The notes beneath the pieces were generated by a model that was not told where the DNA came from, did not search any database, and worked only from the letters and a program-made list of their open reading frames with translations. A program made the translations under genes and the position numbers. From positions 2,917,001 to 2,981,000 of the forward strand of contig CP021371.1 of NCBI GenBank assembly GCA_002600635.1: a stretch of 64,000 nucleotides of DNA, given 5' to 3'. The DNA comes from Rhizobium sp. ACO-34A. GTDB taxonomy: Bacteria > Pseudomonadota > Alphaproteobacteria > Rhizobiales > Rhizobiaceae. Positions 1-9,613 of the stretch are shown in pieces. The first letter of the stretch is position 1. Every line of letters starts with the position of its first letter.

Positions 1-3
1 GCG

Positions 4-831
4 ATGAGGCTGAGAGATATCCCTGTTAGCGCCTGGGTCGGCATCCTCGGTATCCTCCTGGCCTTTATCTGTGCGGTCTTCGCACCCTTCATCGCTCCCT
101 TCGGCGAACGCGAGATCGTCGGCGGCGTCTGGGAACCGATGGGCGGCGCTTATCCGCTCGGCACCGACAATCTCGGCCGCGACCTCCTTTCGCGCATGAT
201 CTTCGGCGCCCGCACGACCCTGTTCGTGGCGCTTGCCGCCACCGTGTTGTCTTTCTCGCTCGGCATTTTCCTGAGCTTTACGGCAGCAGTGTCGCGCGGC
301 CTGATCGACCAGACACTGTCACGCTTCAACGACCTGATGATGTCGATCCCCACGCTGATCTTCGCACTGGTCGTTCTCGCCGTGCTGCCGCAGAACCTGT
401 TCGTCCTGATCCTCGTCATGGCGATCCTCGACAGTACCCGCGTCTATCGCCTCGGCCGCGCCGTGGCGCTCGATGTCGCGGTCATGGAATTCGTGGAGGC
501 GGCAAGGCTTCGCGGCGAAGGCAAGCTCTGGATCATCTTCCGGGAAATCCTGCCCAACACGCTTTCGCCGCTTCTGGCCGAATTCGGCCTGCGCTTCGCC
601 TTCTCCATCCTGTTCCTTTCCACCCTCTCCTTCCTCGGCCTCGGCATCCAGCCGCCGGCCGCCGACTGGGGCGGCATGGTGAAGGACAACAAGGACGGCA
701 TCATTTTCGGCATTTCCGCAGCCCTCGTTCCGGGCTCGGCCATCGCCGCCCTTGCCGTCTGCGTCAACCTGGTGGTCGACTGGCTGCTGAAACGAACCTC
801 CAGCCTGAAGGGAGGCCGCGGCGATGCCTGA
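4..831 (+). CDS. Oligopeptide/dipeptide-type ABC transporter permease (DppC/OppC-like)
   Basis: Inner-membrane permease subunit of a peptide-type ABC importer. Hydrophobic segments are seen near residues 11-33, 71-92, 116-142, 197-214 and 236-261. The OppC hallmark GTDNLGRDLLSR lies at residues 53-64, and the EAA loop that contacts the ATPase (EAARLRGEGK...ILPN) at about 165-185. The length of 275 aa is normal for the family. The start ATG lies three bases inside the window, so the DppB partner is presumably just outside. The last 8 bases overlap the ATPase gene, which implies translational coupling. Only the subunit type is certain; the substrate could be a peptide, a glycoside or an opine-like compound. 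Confidence 0.9.
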   Translation: MRLRDIPVSAWVGILGILLAFICAVFAPFIAPFGEREIVGGVWEPMGGAYPLGTDNLGRDLLSRMIFGARTTLFVALAATVLSFSLGIFLSFTAAVSRGLIDQTLSRFNDLMMSIPTLIFALVVLAVLPQNLFVLILVMAILDSTRVYRLGRAVALDVAVMEFVEAARLRGEGKLWIIFREILPNTLSPLLAEFGLRFAFSILFLSTLSFLGLGIQPPAADWGGMVKDNKDGIIFGISAALVPGSAIAALAVCVNLVVDWLLKRTSSLKGGRGDA

Positions 832-2455
832 ACTTCTTTCCGTCCGCAATCTCAAGATCGAAGCCACCAGCTATCCGCCGGGCGAGCCGCCGAAGAATGT
901 CACCATCGTCGAAGGCGTCTCCTTCGATCTGCAGAAGGGCAAGGTTCTCGGCCTGATCGGCGAATCCGGCGCCGGCAAGTCCACCATCGGCCTGTCAGCA
1001 CTGGCCTATGGCCGAGGCGGCGTGCGCATCACCGGCGGCGAAGTGCTGCTGGACGGCAACAATATCCTGGCGCTCGACAAGAGTGGCATCCGCAAGGTGC
1101 GCGGCGCCCGCGTCTGTTATGTGGCGCAATCCGCCGCAGCCGCCTTCAACCCGGCCCACAAGCTGGGTGATCAGGTGATCGAGGCGACACTCACCCACAG
1201 GCTGATGACCGTCGAGGAAGCCCGCGCCCGCGCCGTATACCTCTTCGGCGTGCTCGGACTGCCCGACCCGGCGCACTTCGGCGACCGTTATCCGCATCAG
1301 GTATCCGGCGGCCAGCTGCAGCGCGCCATGACGGCGATGGCGCTCTGCCCGAACCCCGAACTGATCGTCTTCGACGAGCCGACGACGGCCCTCGACGTCA
1401 CCACCCAGATCGACGTGCTGGCAGCGATCAAGCACGCCATCGAGGAAACCCACACCGCAGCACTCTACATCACCCATGACCTCGCGGTCGTCGCTCAGAT
1501 CTCCGACGACATCATGGTGCTGCGCCACGGCAAGACCATCGAATATGGCACCGCGCAGCAGATTATCGAGGAGCCACGGCAGGACTACACCCGCGCTCTG
1601 GTGAATGTCCGTCAGGCGAAGAAGGACGAAGCCGCGGAACAGTCGAGCGCGCTGCTCAAGGTCGAGAACATCACAGCCGGTTATCCGAACGGCTTCCGGG
1701 TTCTGCACGATGTCTCGCTGCATTTGCCGAAGGGCCAGACGCTGGCCGTCGTCGGCGAAAGCGGCTCGGGCAAGTCGACGCTCGCCCGCGTCATTACCGG
1801 CCTCCTGCCCCCTCTTCAGGGCAGCATCAGCTTCGACGGACGCCAGTTGCCGCCGGCGCTTGCCGGCCGCTCGCGCGATGACCTGCGCCGCATCCAGCTC
1901 ATCTACCAGATGGCCGATACGGCGATGAACCCGCGCCAGACCGTGCGCGACATCATCGGCCGTCCACTGACCTTCTATTACGGCCTCCACGGCGCGGCGA
2001 AGACCGCCCGGGTGAAGGAGCTGCTGGAACAGATCGAAATGGGCTCCGGCTTCGTCGACCGCTTCCCGGCGGAGCTTTCAGGCGGCCAGAAGCAGCGCGT
2101 GGCGATTGCCCGGGCGCTCGCAGCGAAGCCCGAACTGCTGCTCTGCGACGAGCCGACCTCGGCGCTCGATCCGCTGGTGGCAGAGGGCATCCTGAAGCTC
2201 CTCATGCGCCTGCAGGAGGAAACCCAGCTTTCCTATGTCTTCATCACCCATGACATCGCCATCGTCCGCGCCATTGCAGACAGCGTGGCAGTCATGCACA
2301 AGGGCCGCCTCGTGCGCTTTGGCCCGAAGTCAAAAGTGCTGGAGCCTCCCTTCGACGACTACACTGACCTTCTCCTCAAGTCCGTCCCGGAAATGGAAAT
2401 CGGCTGGCTGGAAAAGGCGTTGGCGACACGAAAGATGGCAAGCGCCGGAAATTGA
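824..2455 (+). CDS. Fused double ATP-binding protein of a peptide-type ABC transporter (DppD-DppF fusion)
   Basis: Two complete nucleotide-binding domains in one 543-aa chain, replacing separate DppD and DppF proteins. Domain 1 has Walker [10 protein letters not shown] at 46-54, signature SGGQLQR and Walker [13 protein letters not shown]. Domain 2 repeats the pattern with GESGSGKST near residue 311, SGGQKQR and LLLCDEP. It overlaps the permease gene by 8 bp and ends the operon. The solute-binding protein at 4767 is the nearest candidate partner, but an acyltransferase and an opposite-strand regulator lie between them. A second, similar fused ATPase occurs at 35127-36770. Confidence 0.92.
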   Translation: MPELLSVRNLKIEATSYPPGEPPKNVTIVEGVSFDLQKGKVLGLIGESGAGKSTIGLSALAYGRGGVRITGGEVLLDGNNILALDKSGIRKVRGARVCYVAQSAAAAFNPAHKLGDQVIEATLTHRLMTVEEARARAVYLFGVLGLPDPAHFGDRYPHQVSGGQLQRAMTAMALCPNPELIVFDEPTTALDVTTQIDVLAAIKHAIEETHTAALYITHDLAVVAQISDDIMVLRHGKTIEYGTAQQIIEEPRQDYTRALVNVRQAKKDEAAEQSSALLKVENITAGYPNGFRVLHDVSLHLPKGQTLAVVGESGSGKSTLARVITGLLPPLQGSISFDGRQLPPALAGRSRDDLRRIQLIYQMADTAMNPRQTVRDIIGRPLTFYYGLHGAAKTARVKELLEQIEMGSGFVDRFPAELSGGQKQRVAIARALAAKPELLLCDEPTSALDPLVAEGILKLLMRLQEETQLSYVFITHDIAIVRAIADSVAVMHKGRLVRFGPKSKVLEPPFDDYTDLLLKSVPEMEIGWLEKALATRKMASAGN

Positions 2456-2651
2456 AGCATCTACTTGATTCGGCATTCGTCTACGCCAAAAGTTGAAGAG
2501 CAGCAGACCAATATAATCTGCACTTGCAGCAAACACTTGTTGCAATGCGGCAATGCATTGGAATAGTCTTAAACCATAGGTATCAGCGACGTATATACTC
2601 AATCATCTATTTCATCATTGAGTGCAGTTTTTTCGGGAGCATCCATTTGTG

Positions 2652-3800
2652 ATGATACGGTTTATTTCACTGGACTCCCTTCGAGGCGTTGCGGCCTTGA
2701 CCGTGGTTCTTCACCACATCTTTCTGACGTTCCCGCAAGCCATCATGCCGTTGGATCTTACCAGCCTTCCGGTCTGGCTGGACCCGGTCACCTATCTGCG
2801 CTATTCGCCGCTGCGCACCATTGTGGGCGGAAGGCCTGCAGTCATTCTTTTCTTCGTTTTGAGCGGTTTCGTGCTGGCCCTGCCCTTTGCCGCCGGCCGG
2901 ACGGTTCCTTACGGCGGCTATCTGGTGAAGCGATTTTGCCGCATCTACATTCCCTTCGCGGTTTCCATCGCCTTCGCGGCACTGCTCGCTTCGCTCGCAC
3001 CAACGGGACCGGTTCAGGGGCTGAGCGAGTGGTTCAACCTGAAATCATGGACGGAACCGGTCAGCTTCCGTTTCATTCTCGTCCATCTCCTGATGCTCGG
3101 CACGCCATCCACCATGGACCTCAACAACGTCATGTGGAGCCTGGTGCATGAGATGCGGATTTCGCTGATCTTTCCCCTGATCGCGCTCTTTCTCATCCGC
3201 GCCAGACGGGTAGCGCTGCCGTCGTTCTTCATGATCTGGCTGGTTGCAACCGCAATCATCATCCTGCTTCGGCCGGATCCCCTGACGCGTTCGCTCCTCG
3301 AGACCGCTGTCTATACCCTGTTCTTTGCAATCGGAGCACAAATGGCGATCGACAAGGATCGCATCATGCAGGTCATGTCCTATCTTAGCCGGCCGGCGCT
3401 GTGGAGCGGAGTGGCGCTTGCCTTCACGCTGTTCGCCGTGCCGCCGGGGTTGCCGGGAGCGGAACTTCTGTATGGCCTCGCATCGATCATGGTGGTCGCG
3501 GCAGCACTTGGCAACAACGGGTTCCGCACGGCGCTGGAGCATGATGGTTGTCAGTGGCTGGGCAGGATCTCCTACAGCCTCTACCTGTTTCACCTTCCGA
3601 TCCTGCTGTTCCTGTTCCGCTGGTTCTACGGCGAGGTTCATCCCGCGCTCATCATCGTCGCGGCCCTTGCGATCATCATGCCGGTCGCCGCCCTGGCCTA
3701 CAAATGCGTGGAGGTTCCCTCCATGACCCTCGGCCGGCGGCTTAGCGCAATGCTCTCACCCGAGACCGGAAAGGTCAGGCAAACAGGCGGTATTACCTGA
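2652..3800 (+). CDS. Acyltransferase family 3 membrane protein (OafA/ExoZ-like)
   Basis: Integral membrane O-acyltransferase. The N-terminus (ISLDSLRGVAALTVVLHH) carries the family's R-G motif and the catalytic-type His, and about ten hydrophobic helices follow. Such enzymes acetylate or succinylate surface sugars, lipids or exported antibiotics; the acceptor cannot be told here. A GGAG sequence at about 2636-2639 suits a start at GTG 2649 or ATG 2652, and an in-frame GTG at 2622 is less likely. The 196-bp gap upstream is visibly richer in A+T than its surroundings and holds no other gene. It is not obviously linked in function to the flanking transporter genes. Confidence 0.82.
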   Translation: MIRFISLDSLRGVAALTVVLHHIFLTFPQAIMPLDLTSLPVWLDPVTYLRYSPLRTIVGGRPAVILFFVLSGFVLALPFAAGRTVPYGGYLVKRFCRIYIPFAVSIAFAALLASLAPTGPVQGLSEWFNLKSWTEPVSFRFILVHLLMLGTPSTMDLNNVMWSLVHEMRISLIFPLIALFLIRARRVALPSFFMIWLVATAIIILLRPDPLTRSLLETAVYTLFFAIGAQMAIDKDRIMQVMSYLSRPALWSGVALAFTLFAVPPGLPGAELLYGLASIMVVAAALGNNGFRTALEHDGCQWLGRISYSLYLFHLPILLFLFRWFYGEVHPALIIVAALAIIMPVAALAYKCVEVPSMTLGRRLSAMLSPETGKVRQTGGIT

Positions 3801-3841
3801 AGCTGCGCAGACGGCATGATCGAAGGCTATACCGGCCTGGC

Positions 3842-4666
3842 TCAATATTCCGTCGGCACAGTGAGAACGTCTGCCGACGGCCCCTCGAGAAAGGTCCTGA
3901 CCGTCGGCGGCAGATGCCGCGATGAAAGCGGCAGGACACCGCAGCGCGACAGCATCTGGCGGATATCCGGTTCCCGCCCGATATAGCGCCAGATCATCCG
4001 CGATGCATAAGGTAGGTTTTCCTTTCGCCATGACACGCCCATTGTCGTACCGCGCAGATAGACCCGCTGATGGGCTTCGAATGGCATCAGGATCGTCTGC
4101 GACAGCATCGTGTTGCGTCCGATGTTGCGCTCGGTGATGAAGATGCGGTTGCGCCAGAACGCCGCCAGTCCGACATATTTCGAAAACTGCAGGATCTCCC
4201 GCTCGGCATCGCGGATACGCTCCACCGAGCGAACGCGGATCAGCCCCTCCTCCTCGTAGAGCCGGCTGTAGGAACAGACCACCAGCCCCGGCCACGACGG
4301 CGACAGATGATACGTCTGGTAATATCCGACATGCCGACGCAACGCCGCGATATCGCCCGGAAATCCCTGAAAGACATCGACGACGCCCTCCGCTCCCCCG
4401 AGCGAAGGCCTGCGAAGCTTCTGCCCGAAGGAACGCTCCGGCAGCTGGAAATCTGCCGGCGTCAGGCCGAAGAACGCAGCGATCCGCGCCAGATTGTGGG
4501 CAGACGGCTTTGCCTCGCCGTTGATGTAGCGATTGAACTGCTGGCGGTTGATCCCGATCTCCCGGCACACCTGGGAGATCGAGCGTTGTGTCGAGCAAGC
4601 TGTCCGGAGGTTATCGACAAGGGCATCCATTTTCGATTCCATGCGCGAATTGAGCACAGGATACAT
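3842..4666 (-). CDS. XRE-family helix-turn-helix transcriptional regulator
   Basis: Cytoplasmic DNA-binding protein of up to 274 aa. An XRE/Cro-type HTH lies near residues 28-73 (SISQVCREIGINRQQFNRYI, then NGEAKPSAHNLARIA). The remaining 200 aa form an effector or multimerisation region I do not recognise; it has no cupin motif. Candidate starts are ATG at 4666, 4642 or 4630, none with a clear Shine-Dalgarno. It is divergent from the solute-binding gene at 4767, so it probably controls that unit and itself. Two tandem TTTACGCT direct repeats lie immediately upstream of the first ATG. Confidence 0.82.
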   Translation of the reverse strand: MYPVLNSRMESKMDALVDNLRTACSTQRSISQVCREIGINRQQFNRYINGEAKPSAHNLARIAAFFGLTPADFQLPERSFGQKLRRPSLGGAEGVVDVFQGFPGDIAALRRHVGYYQTYHLSPSWPGLVVCSYSRLYEEEGLIRVRSVERIRDAEREILQFSKYVGLAAFWRNRIFITERNIGRNTMLSQTILMPFEAHQRVYLRGTTMGVSWRKENLPYASRMIWRYIGREPDIRQMLSRCGVLPLSSRHLPPTVRTFLEGPSADVLTVPTEY

Positions 4667-4684
4667 AGCGTAAACCAGCGTAAA
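4667..4684. promoter_or_regulatory. Tandem direct repeat, candidate XRE operator
   Basis: AGCGTAAA occurs at 4667-4674 and again at 4677-4684, a 10-bp period equal to one helical turn. It sits in the divergent region between the XRE gene and the solute-binding gene. This is the kind of site where an autoregulating HTH dimer could bind. Assignment to this regulator is inferred from position only. Confidence 0.35.
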
Positions 4685-4766
4685 AGCGCGTCAGATAGCG
4701 AAATTGCGCGCCGCATTTGCCGCGATACGGTCAGCCCCGGATTTGAAACAAAAAGGGGAACCGACC

Positions 4767-6356
4767 ATGTCCGACTTCACCAGAAACACCACCAGCCTCA
4801 TCCTGCCTGCGAGCGTCAGCCGCCGCGGTTTCCTCGGCGGCACGGCGGCCCTTGGCGGCCTTGCTGCCTTCGGCGGTGCCCTTCTTCCCCAGTCCGCGCG
4901 GGCACAGGAAGCCAAGCGCGGCGGCCATCTCAAGCTCGGCCTCAAGGGCGGCGCGACGAGCGACGTGCTTGACCCCGCAAGCTACAGCGCCTCCGTTCTC
5001 TTCGTGGTCGGTCGCCTCTGGGGCGACACCCTCGTCGAGTCGGATCCGAAGACCGGCGCTCCGCTGCCCGCACTCGCCACCTCGTGGGAGCCTTCCGCTG
5101 ACGCCTCCGTCTGGACCTTCAAGATCCGCAGCGACGTTGCCTTCCATGACGGCAGCAAGATGACCGTCTCCGACATCGTCGCCACGCTGAAGCGCCACTC
5201 CGATGCAAACTCCAAGTCCGGCGCGCTCGGCCTGCTTTCCTCCATCACCGCCATCGAGGAAAAGGCCGGCGATCTCATCCTGACACTCAAGGAAGGCAAT
5301 GCCGACCTGCCGCTGATGCTGACCGACTATCACCTGATCATCCAGCCCAAGGGCGGCGTCGAGAACCCGGCCGCCGCCATCGGCACCGGCCCTTATGTCC
5401 TGAAGAGCTTCGAGGCAGGCGTCCGCGCGACCTTCGAGAAGAACGCAAGCGACTGGCGCTCCGATCGCGGTTTTGTCGACAGCGTCGAGATCATCGTCAT
5501 GAACGATGCGACGGCCCGCATCGCTGCCCTCTCCTCCGGTCAGGTCCACTTCATCAACACCGTGGACCCGAAGACCGTGCCGCTCCTCAAGCGCGCGCCG
5601 AAGGTCGAGATCGTGCGCAGCTCCGGCAAGGGCTTCTACAGCTTCCTGATGCATTGCGACACGGCACCGTTCGACAACAACGACCTGCGTCTTGCCCTGA
5701 AATACGCCGTCGACCGTCAGGCGATCCTCGATCAGGTTCTCGGTGGCTTCGGCACGCTCGGCAACGATTATCCGGTCAACGGCAACTATGCTCTCGCGCC
5801 CGAAAACATCGAGCAGCGCTTGTATGACCCGGACAAGGCGGCCTTCCACTTCAAGAAGTCCGGCCTCGACCGCCCGGTCCTGCTGCGCACGTCCGACGCG
5901 GCCTTCCCCGGCGCTGTCGATGCCGCCATCCTCTTCCAGGAAAGCGCCAAGAAGGCCGGCATCGAGATCGAGGTGAAGCGCGAGCCGGAAGACGGCTACT
6001 GGACCAACGTGTGGAACGCCCAGCCCTTCTGCGCATCCTACTGGGGCGGCCGCCCGACTCAGGATTCCCGCTACTCCACCTCCTATCTGTCGACGGCGGA
6101 ATGGAACGATACCCGTTTCAAGCGCGAGGATTTCGACAAGATGCTGCTCGAGGCGCGCTCCGAACTCGACGACACCAAGCGCAAGGCGCTCTACCACAGC
6201 ATGGCGCTGATGGTGCGCGACGAAGGCGGCCTGATCCTGCCGGTGTTCAACGACTACATCATGGCGGCTTCGAACACGCTCAAGGGCTTTGTCGATGATA
6301 TCGGTAATGACATGTCGAACGGCTATATCGGTAGCCGCGTCTGGTTCGACGCCTGA
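4767..6356 (+). CDS. ABC transporter solute-binding protein, peptide/nickel family (SBP_bac_5), Tat-exported
   Basis: Periplasmic family-5 solute-binding protein (529 aa) of a peptide-type ABC importer. A twin-arginine signal (SVSRRGFLGG, arginines at 19-20) is followed by a hydrophobic stretch and an ARA cleavage site near residue 46. The body shows family features such as LATSWEPSADASVWTFKIR and YAVDRQAIL. ATG 4767 is chosen because AAAAGGGG lies 6-12 bases upstream; the frame is open further upstream without a ribosome site. It is followed after 23 bp by the CocE hydrolase, so substrate capture and hydrolysis are probably co-expressed. The membrane and ATPase subunits are probably those at 4-2455. 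Confidence 0.9.
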   Translation: MSDFTRNTTSLILPASVSRRGFLGGTAALGGLAAFGGALLPQSARAQEAKRGGHLKLGLKGGATSDVLDPASYSASVLFVVGRLWGDTLVESDPKTGAPLPALATSWEPSADASVWTFKIRSDVAFHDGSKMTVSDIVATLKRHSDANSKSGALGLLSSITAIEEKAGDLILTLKEGNADLPLMLTDYHLIIQPKGGVENPAAAIGTGPYVLKSFEAGVRATFEKNASDWRSDRGFVDSVEIIVMNDATARIAALSSGQVHFINTVDPKTVPLLKRAPKVEIVRSSGKGFYSFLMHCDTAPFDNNDLRLALKYAVDRQAILDQVLGGFGTLGNDYPVNGNYALAPENIEQRLYDPDKAAFHFKKSGLDRPVLLRTSDAAFPGAVDAAILFQESAKKAGIEIEVKREPEDGYWTNVWNAQPFCASYWGGRPTQDSRYSTSYLSTAEWNDTRFKREDFDKMLLEARSELDDTKRKALYHSMALMVRDEGGLILPVFNDYIMAASNTLKGFVDDIGNDMSNGYIGSRVWFDA

Positions 6357-6379
6357 GAACGCAGGATAGGAAGTCCATC

Positions 6380-8380
6380 ATGTCTGGCATACGCCCATTC
6401 CAAGTCATCGAGAACCAGTGGATCATCCTGAAGGACGGCACACGCCTTGCCGCCCGCATCTGGATGCCGGACGGGGCGGAAGCCGATCCCGTGCCGGCGG
6501 TTTTCGAGTTCCTGCCTTATCGCAAGCGCGACGGAACCTGCCTGCGGGACGAGTCGACCTATCCGTCTTTCGCGGAGGCCGGCATTGCCGGCGTCCGCGT
6601 CGACATCCGGGGCTCCGGTGAATCGGATGGCGTCATCGATGGCGAGTACACCCCGCTGGAACTCGCCAATGCCTGCGAACTCATCGCCTGGATCGCCGAG
6701 CAGCCGTGGTCGAACGGCTCGGTCGGCATGATGGGAATTTCCTGGGGTGGCTTCAACTGCCTGCAGGTGGCCGCGATGCGGCCGCCTGCGCTCAAAGCGG
6801 TCATCTCTATCGCCTCGACCACCGACCGCTACAACGACGATATCCACTACAAGGACGGCTGCCATCTCTCGGCCCAGCTTTCCTGGGCGGCAACCATGCA
6901 GGGCTATCAGGCCCGCTCGCCCGACCCGGCGCTCGTCGGCGACCGCTGGAAGGAAATGTGGCTCGAGCGACTGGAAAACGAACCCTTCTTCATGGAGGAA
7001 TGGCTCACGCATCAGCGCCGTGACGACTTCTGGAAACACGGCTCGATCTGCGAAGATTTTTCCGCCTTCCAGGTGCCCGCGCTGGTGATTGCCGGCTGGG
7101 CGGACGGCTATCGCAATACGCCGCTCAAGGCCGCGGAAGGCCTCGGCCCCAAGGCCAAGGCACTGATCGGCCCATGGGTCCACAAATATCCGCATTTCGC
7201 CTGGCCGAAGCCCCGCGCCGATTTCCTCGGCGAGGCGATCCGCTGGTGGAACCGCTGGCTGCGTGACGAAACGAACGGCATCGAGGATACGCCGCAGGTA
7301 CGCGCCTATATCATGGACGGCATCCGCCCCGCCCCACGCCGCGACTTCGACCCCGGTCGCTGGATCGCCAAGGCGACATGGAGCGAGCCGGAATATCAGT
7401 CCTTCGCAATAGACGCCCATGGAACACTCGTCACCGGCAATCCGGCTGGAGCGGGCGCTGGAGACATCTTCCTGAAGTCGCCGCTCGATACCGGCACAGC
7501 CTCGGGCGAATGGTTTACCCTGAAGCCCGATGCGGAAATGGCAATCGACCAGCGCAGCGACGACGCCGGTTCCCTCTGCTTCGAGACCGCGCCGCTCACA
7601 CAGGATGTCGACTACCTCGGCCGTCCCGTTCTGACCTTGGAAGTGGCCTGCGACGCGGACTGGGCCAACCTGATTGCCCGCGTCGTCGATGTCCATCCCG
7701 ATGGCACCGCCTATCGCGTCTCGTTCGGTGTCCTCAATCTGGCGCATCGCGAAAGCAATGAAAATCCCAAGGCGATGCCGCATGGCAAGAAGGTCAAGGT
7801 GACCGTGACGCTCGACGCCTGCGGTTATCGTTTCCGGGCCGGTCACAGGATCCGCGTCGCGCTTTCGACCGCCTATTGGCCGATGGTGCTCCCGGCGCCC
7901 TTCGATCCGGGGCTGACAGTCGATACGGCCAGCCTGTCGCTCGCCCTGCCCCTCCTCGGCGCTCATGATGAAATCGCGGTGAAGGAGCCGGACAATCCGG
8001 ACCCGTTGCCGAAATACATCAGCCATGAACCGGGCGAGACCCAGCGGCAGGTGCTGCGCGATCTCTCCGGCAACAGCACGACCTACTATCTGCTGGAGGA
8101 TACAGGCCTTTCCGAACATCCGGACACCGGCCTCTCCACCCGCCAGATCCACGAGGAAGCCTGGTCGATCACGCCCGGTGATCCGCTGTCCATGGCGGGA
8201 ACCTCGACCTGGACCTGCGATATGGTTCGTCCCGGCTGGACGGTTCGCTCGGTCGCAACCTCGACCATGACCTGCACCGAGACCGAATGGCTGATCGAGG
8301 CGCATGTGACGGCCCACGAAGGCCATGCACTTGTCTTTGAGCGACATTTCGAGCGCCGTATCGCACGTGATTTCATGTGA
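6380..8380 (+). CDS. CocE/NonD family hydrolase (peptidase S15 fold)
   Basis: Serine hydrolase of 666 aa related to cocaine esterase, glutaryl-7-ACA acylase and X-Pro dipeptidyl-peptidases. The N-terminal alpha/beta-hydrolase domain has DIRGSGES at 75-82 and the nucleophile elbow GISWGG with Ser121. The acid (AGWADG) lies near 240 and the His (GPWVHKYPHFAWP) near 266. The C-terminal half is the jelly-roll domain typical of the family. There is no signal peptide, so it is cytoplasmic and would act on imported substrate. It lies in an apparent operon with the upstream solute-binding protein, so a transported ester or amide is likely. The real substrate is unknown. Confidence 0.88.
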   Translation: MSGIRPFQVIENQWIILKDGTRLAARIWMPDGAEADPVPAVFEFLPYRKRDGTCLRDESTYPSFAEAGIAGVRVDIRGSGESDGVIDGEYTPLELANACELIAWIAEQPWSNGSVGMMGISWGGFNCLQVAAMRPPALKAVISIASTTDRYNDDIHYKDGCHLSAQLSWAATMQGYQARSPDPALVGDRWKEMWLERLENEPFFMEEWLTHQRRDDFWKHGSICEDFSAFQVPALVIAGWADGYRNTPLKAAEGLGPKAKALIGPWVHKYPHFAWPKPRADFLGEAIRWWNRWLRDETNGIEDTPQVRAYIMDGIRPAPRRDFDPGRWIAKATWSEPEYQSFAIDAHGTLVTGNPAGAGAGDIFLKSPLDTGTASGEWFTLKPDAEMAIDQRSDDAGSLCFETAPLTQDVDYLGRPVLTLEVACDADWANLIARVVDVHPDGTAYRVSFGVLNLAHRESNENPKAMPHGKKVKVTVTLDACGYRFRAGHRIRVALSTAYWPMVLPAPFDPGLTVDTASLSLALPLLGAHDEIAVKEPDNPDPLPKYISHEPGETQRQVLRDLSGNSTTYYLLEDTGLSEHPDTGLSTRQIHEEAWSITPGDPLSMAGTSTWTCDMVRPGWTVRSVATSTMTCTETEWLIEAHVTAHEGHALVFERHFERRIARDFM

Positions 8381-8397
8381 TCGACGTGCTTTGATAT

Positions 8398-8423
8398 CTC
8401 GCCGCCGGAATCTCGGCGGCGAG
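8398..8423 (+). other. Perfect 10-bp stem-loop between hydrolase and dehydrogenase genes
   Basis: CTCGCCGCCG (8398-8407), a 6-base loop, then CGGCGGCGAG (8414-8423). There is no T-run after it, and the ribosome site of the next gene (GAAGGAG) begins within ten bases. It could be a partial terminator, an RNA-processing site or a block on the ribosome site. Confidence 0.6.
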
Positions 8424-8439
8424 TCTGAAGGAGAGCTTC

Positions 8440-9483
8440 ATGAAGGCGATGCTTTACGAGCGTTTCGGCGAATCCCCTGAGGTGATCGATGTTCCCGATC
8501 CGTCGCCGCCGCAAGCCGGTGTCGTCCTCAGCATCACCGCGACAGGCCTCTGCCGCAGTGACTGGCACGGCTGGAAGGGACACGACTCCGATATCAACCT
8601 GCCGCATGTCCCCGGCCACGAATTCGCCGGTGTGGTCGAGGCTGTCGGACCGGAAGTGAAACGCTTCAAGGTCGGCGACCGCGTGACCGTACCTTTCGTC
8701 TCCGGCTGCGGCCATTGCTACGAATGCAAATCGGGTAACAGCCAGGTCTGCGAGGGACAGTTCCAGCCCGGCTTCACCCATTGGGGCAGCTACGCCGAGC
8801 TCATGGCGCTCGATTACGCCGACCACAATCTCGTGAAACTCCCCGATGCAATCGATGACGCAACGGCGGCAAGTCTCGGCTGCCGCTTCGCAACCTCGTT
8901 TCGCGCTGTCGTCGACCAAGGGCGGCTCAAGGGCGGCGAGTGGCTGGCGGTGCACGGCTGCGGCGGCGTCGGCCTTTCCGCCATCATGATCGGCAAGGCG
9001 CTCGGCGCCAACGTCGTGGCAATCGACATCTCCGAGGAAAAACTCGCTCTGGCCCGCTCGCTCGGCGCTTCCGTCACGATCAACTCGACGCGGGAGACGG
9101 ACGTGCCCGTTGCCGTGCGCGACGCCACCGGCGGCGGCGTTCACGTCTCCATCGATGCGCTCGGACATCCCACCACCTGCTGCAATTCGATCGTCAACCT
9201 GCGCCGGCGCGGTCGCCACGTTCAGGTTGGCCTGATGCTCGCCGATCACGCAACGCCGCAATTGCCCATGGACCGCGTCATCGCCCACGAACTGGAGATC
9301 TACGGCAGCCATGGCATGCAGGCCTGGCGCTATGACGCGATGCTCGCGATGATCGAAGCCGGCACATTGCAGCCACAGAAACTGATCGGCAGGCACATAT
9401 CGCTGACGGAAGCGGTCCCCGCCCTGATGGCCATGGACAGCTTCGCCGAAAACGGCATCACGATCATCGACCGGTTCGAGTAA
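8440..9483 (+). CDS. Zinc-dependent alcohol dehydrogenase family protein
   Basis: Cytoplasmic medium-chain dehydrogenase (347 aa) oxidising an alcohol with NAD(P). Catalytic zinc ligands are Cys38 (GLCRSD) and His60 (GHEFAG). The four structural-zinc cysteines are at 90, 93, 96 and 104. The nucleotide-binding motif GCGGVG is at 173-178. The start has GAAGGAG at a good distance. The gene follows the hydrolase after 59 bp containing a strong stem-loop, so it may use the same transcript at a lower level; oxidation of the alcohol released by the hydrolase is a reasonable inference. Confidence 0.88.
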   Translation: MKAMLYERFGESPEVIDVPDPSPPQAGVVLSITATGLCRSDWHGWKGHDSDINLPHVPGHEFAGVVEAVGPEVKRFKVGDRVTVPFVSGCGHCYECKSGNSQVCEGQFQPGFTHWGSYAELMALDYADHNLVKLPDAIDDATAASLGCRFATSFRAVVDQGRLKGGEWLAVHGCGGVGLSAIMIGKALGANVVAIDISEEKLALARSLGASVTINSTRETDVPVAVRDATGGGVHVSIDALGHPTTCCNSIVNLRRRGRHVQVGLMLADHATPQLPMDRVIAHELEIYGSHGMQAWRYDAMLAMIEAGTLQPQKLIGRHISLTEAVPALMAMDSFAENGITIIDRFE

Positions 9484-9488
9484 AATAC

Positions 9489-9521
9489 GCTGCGGCGGCG
9501 CAGCATGTCGCTCGCCGCAGC
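9489..9521 (+). terminator. Probable terminator after the alcohol dehydrogenase
   Basis: GCTGCGGCG (9489-9497) pairs with CGCCGCAGC (9513-9521). It is followed by CCTTTAAA, which is only a weak T-run. It sits 6 bp past the stop codon. Confidence 0.5.
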
Positions 9522-9613
9522 CCTTTAAACCCCATTAAAATTAACGGATTATTTTTAGTTATTTCGCATAAACATGAGTGTTCACATCTCGCGTCGTCCG
9601 GAGATTTTCCCTC

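Noticed and set aside
4731-8347. Long leftward open frames across the binding protein and CocE hydrolase genes
   Set aside because: They mirror strongly supported rightward genes and lack ribosome sites and domains.
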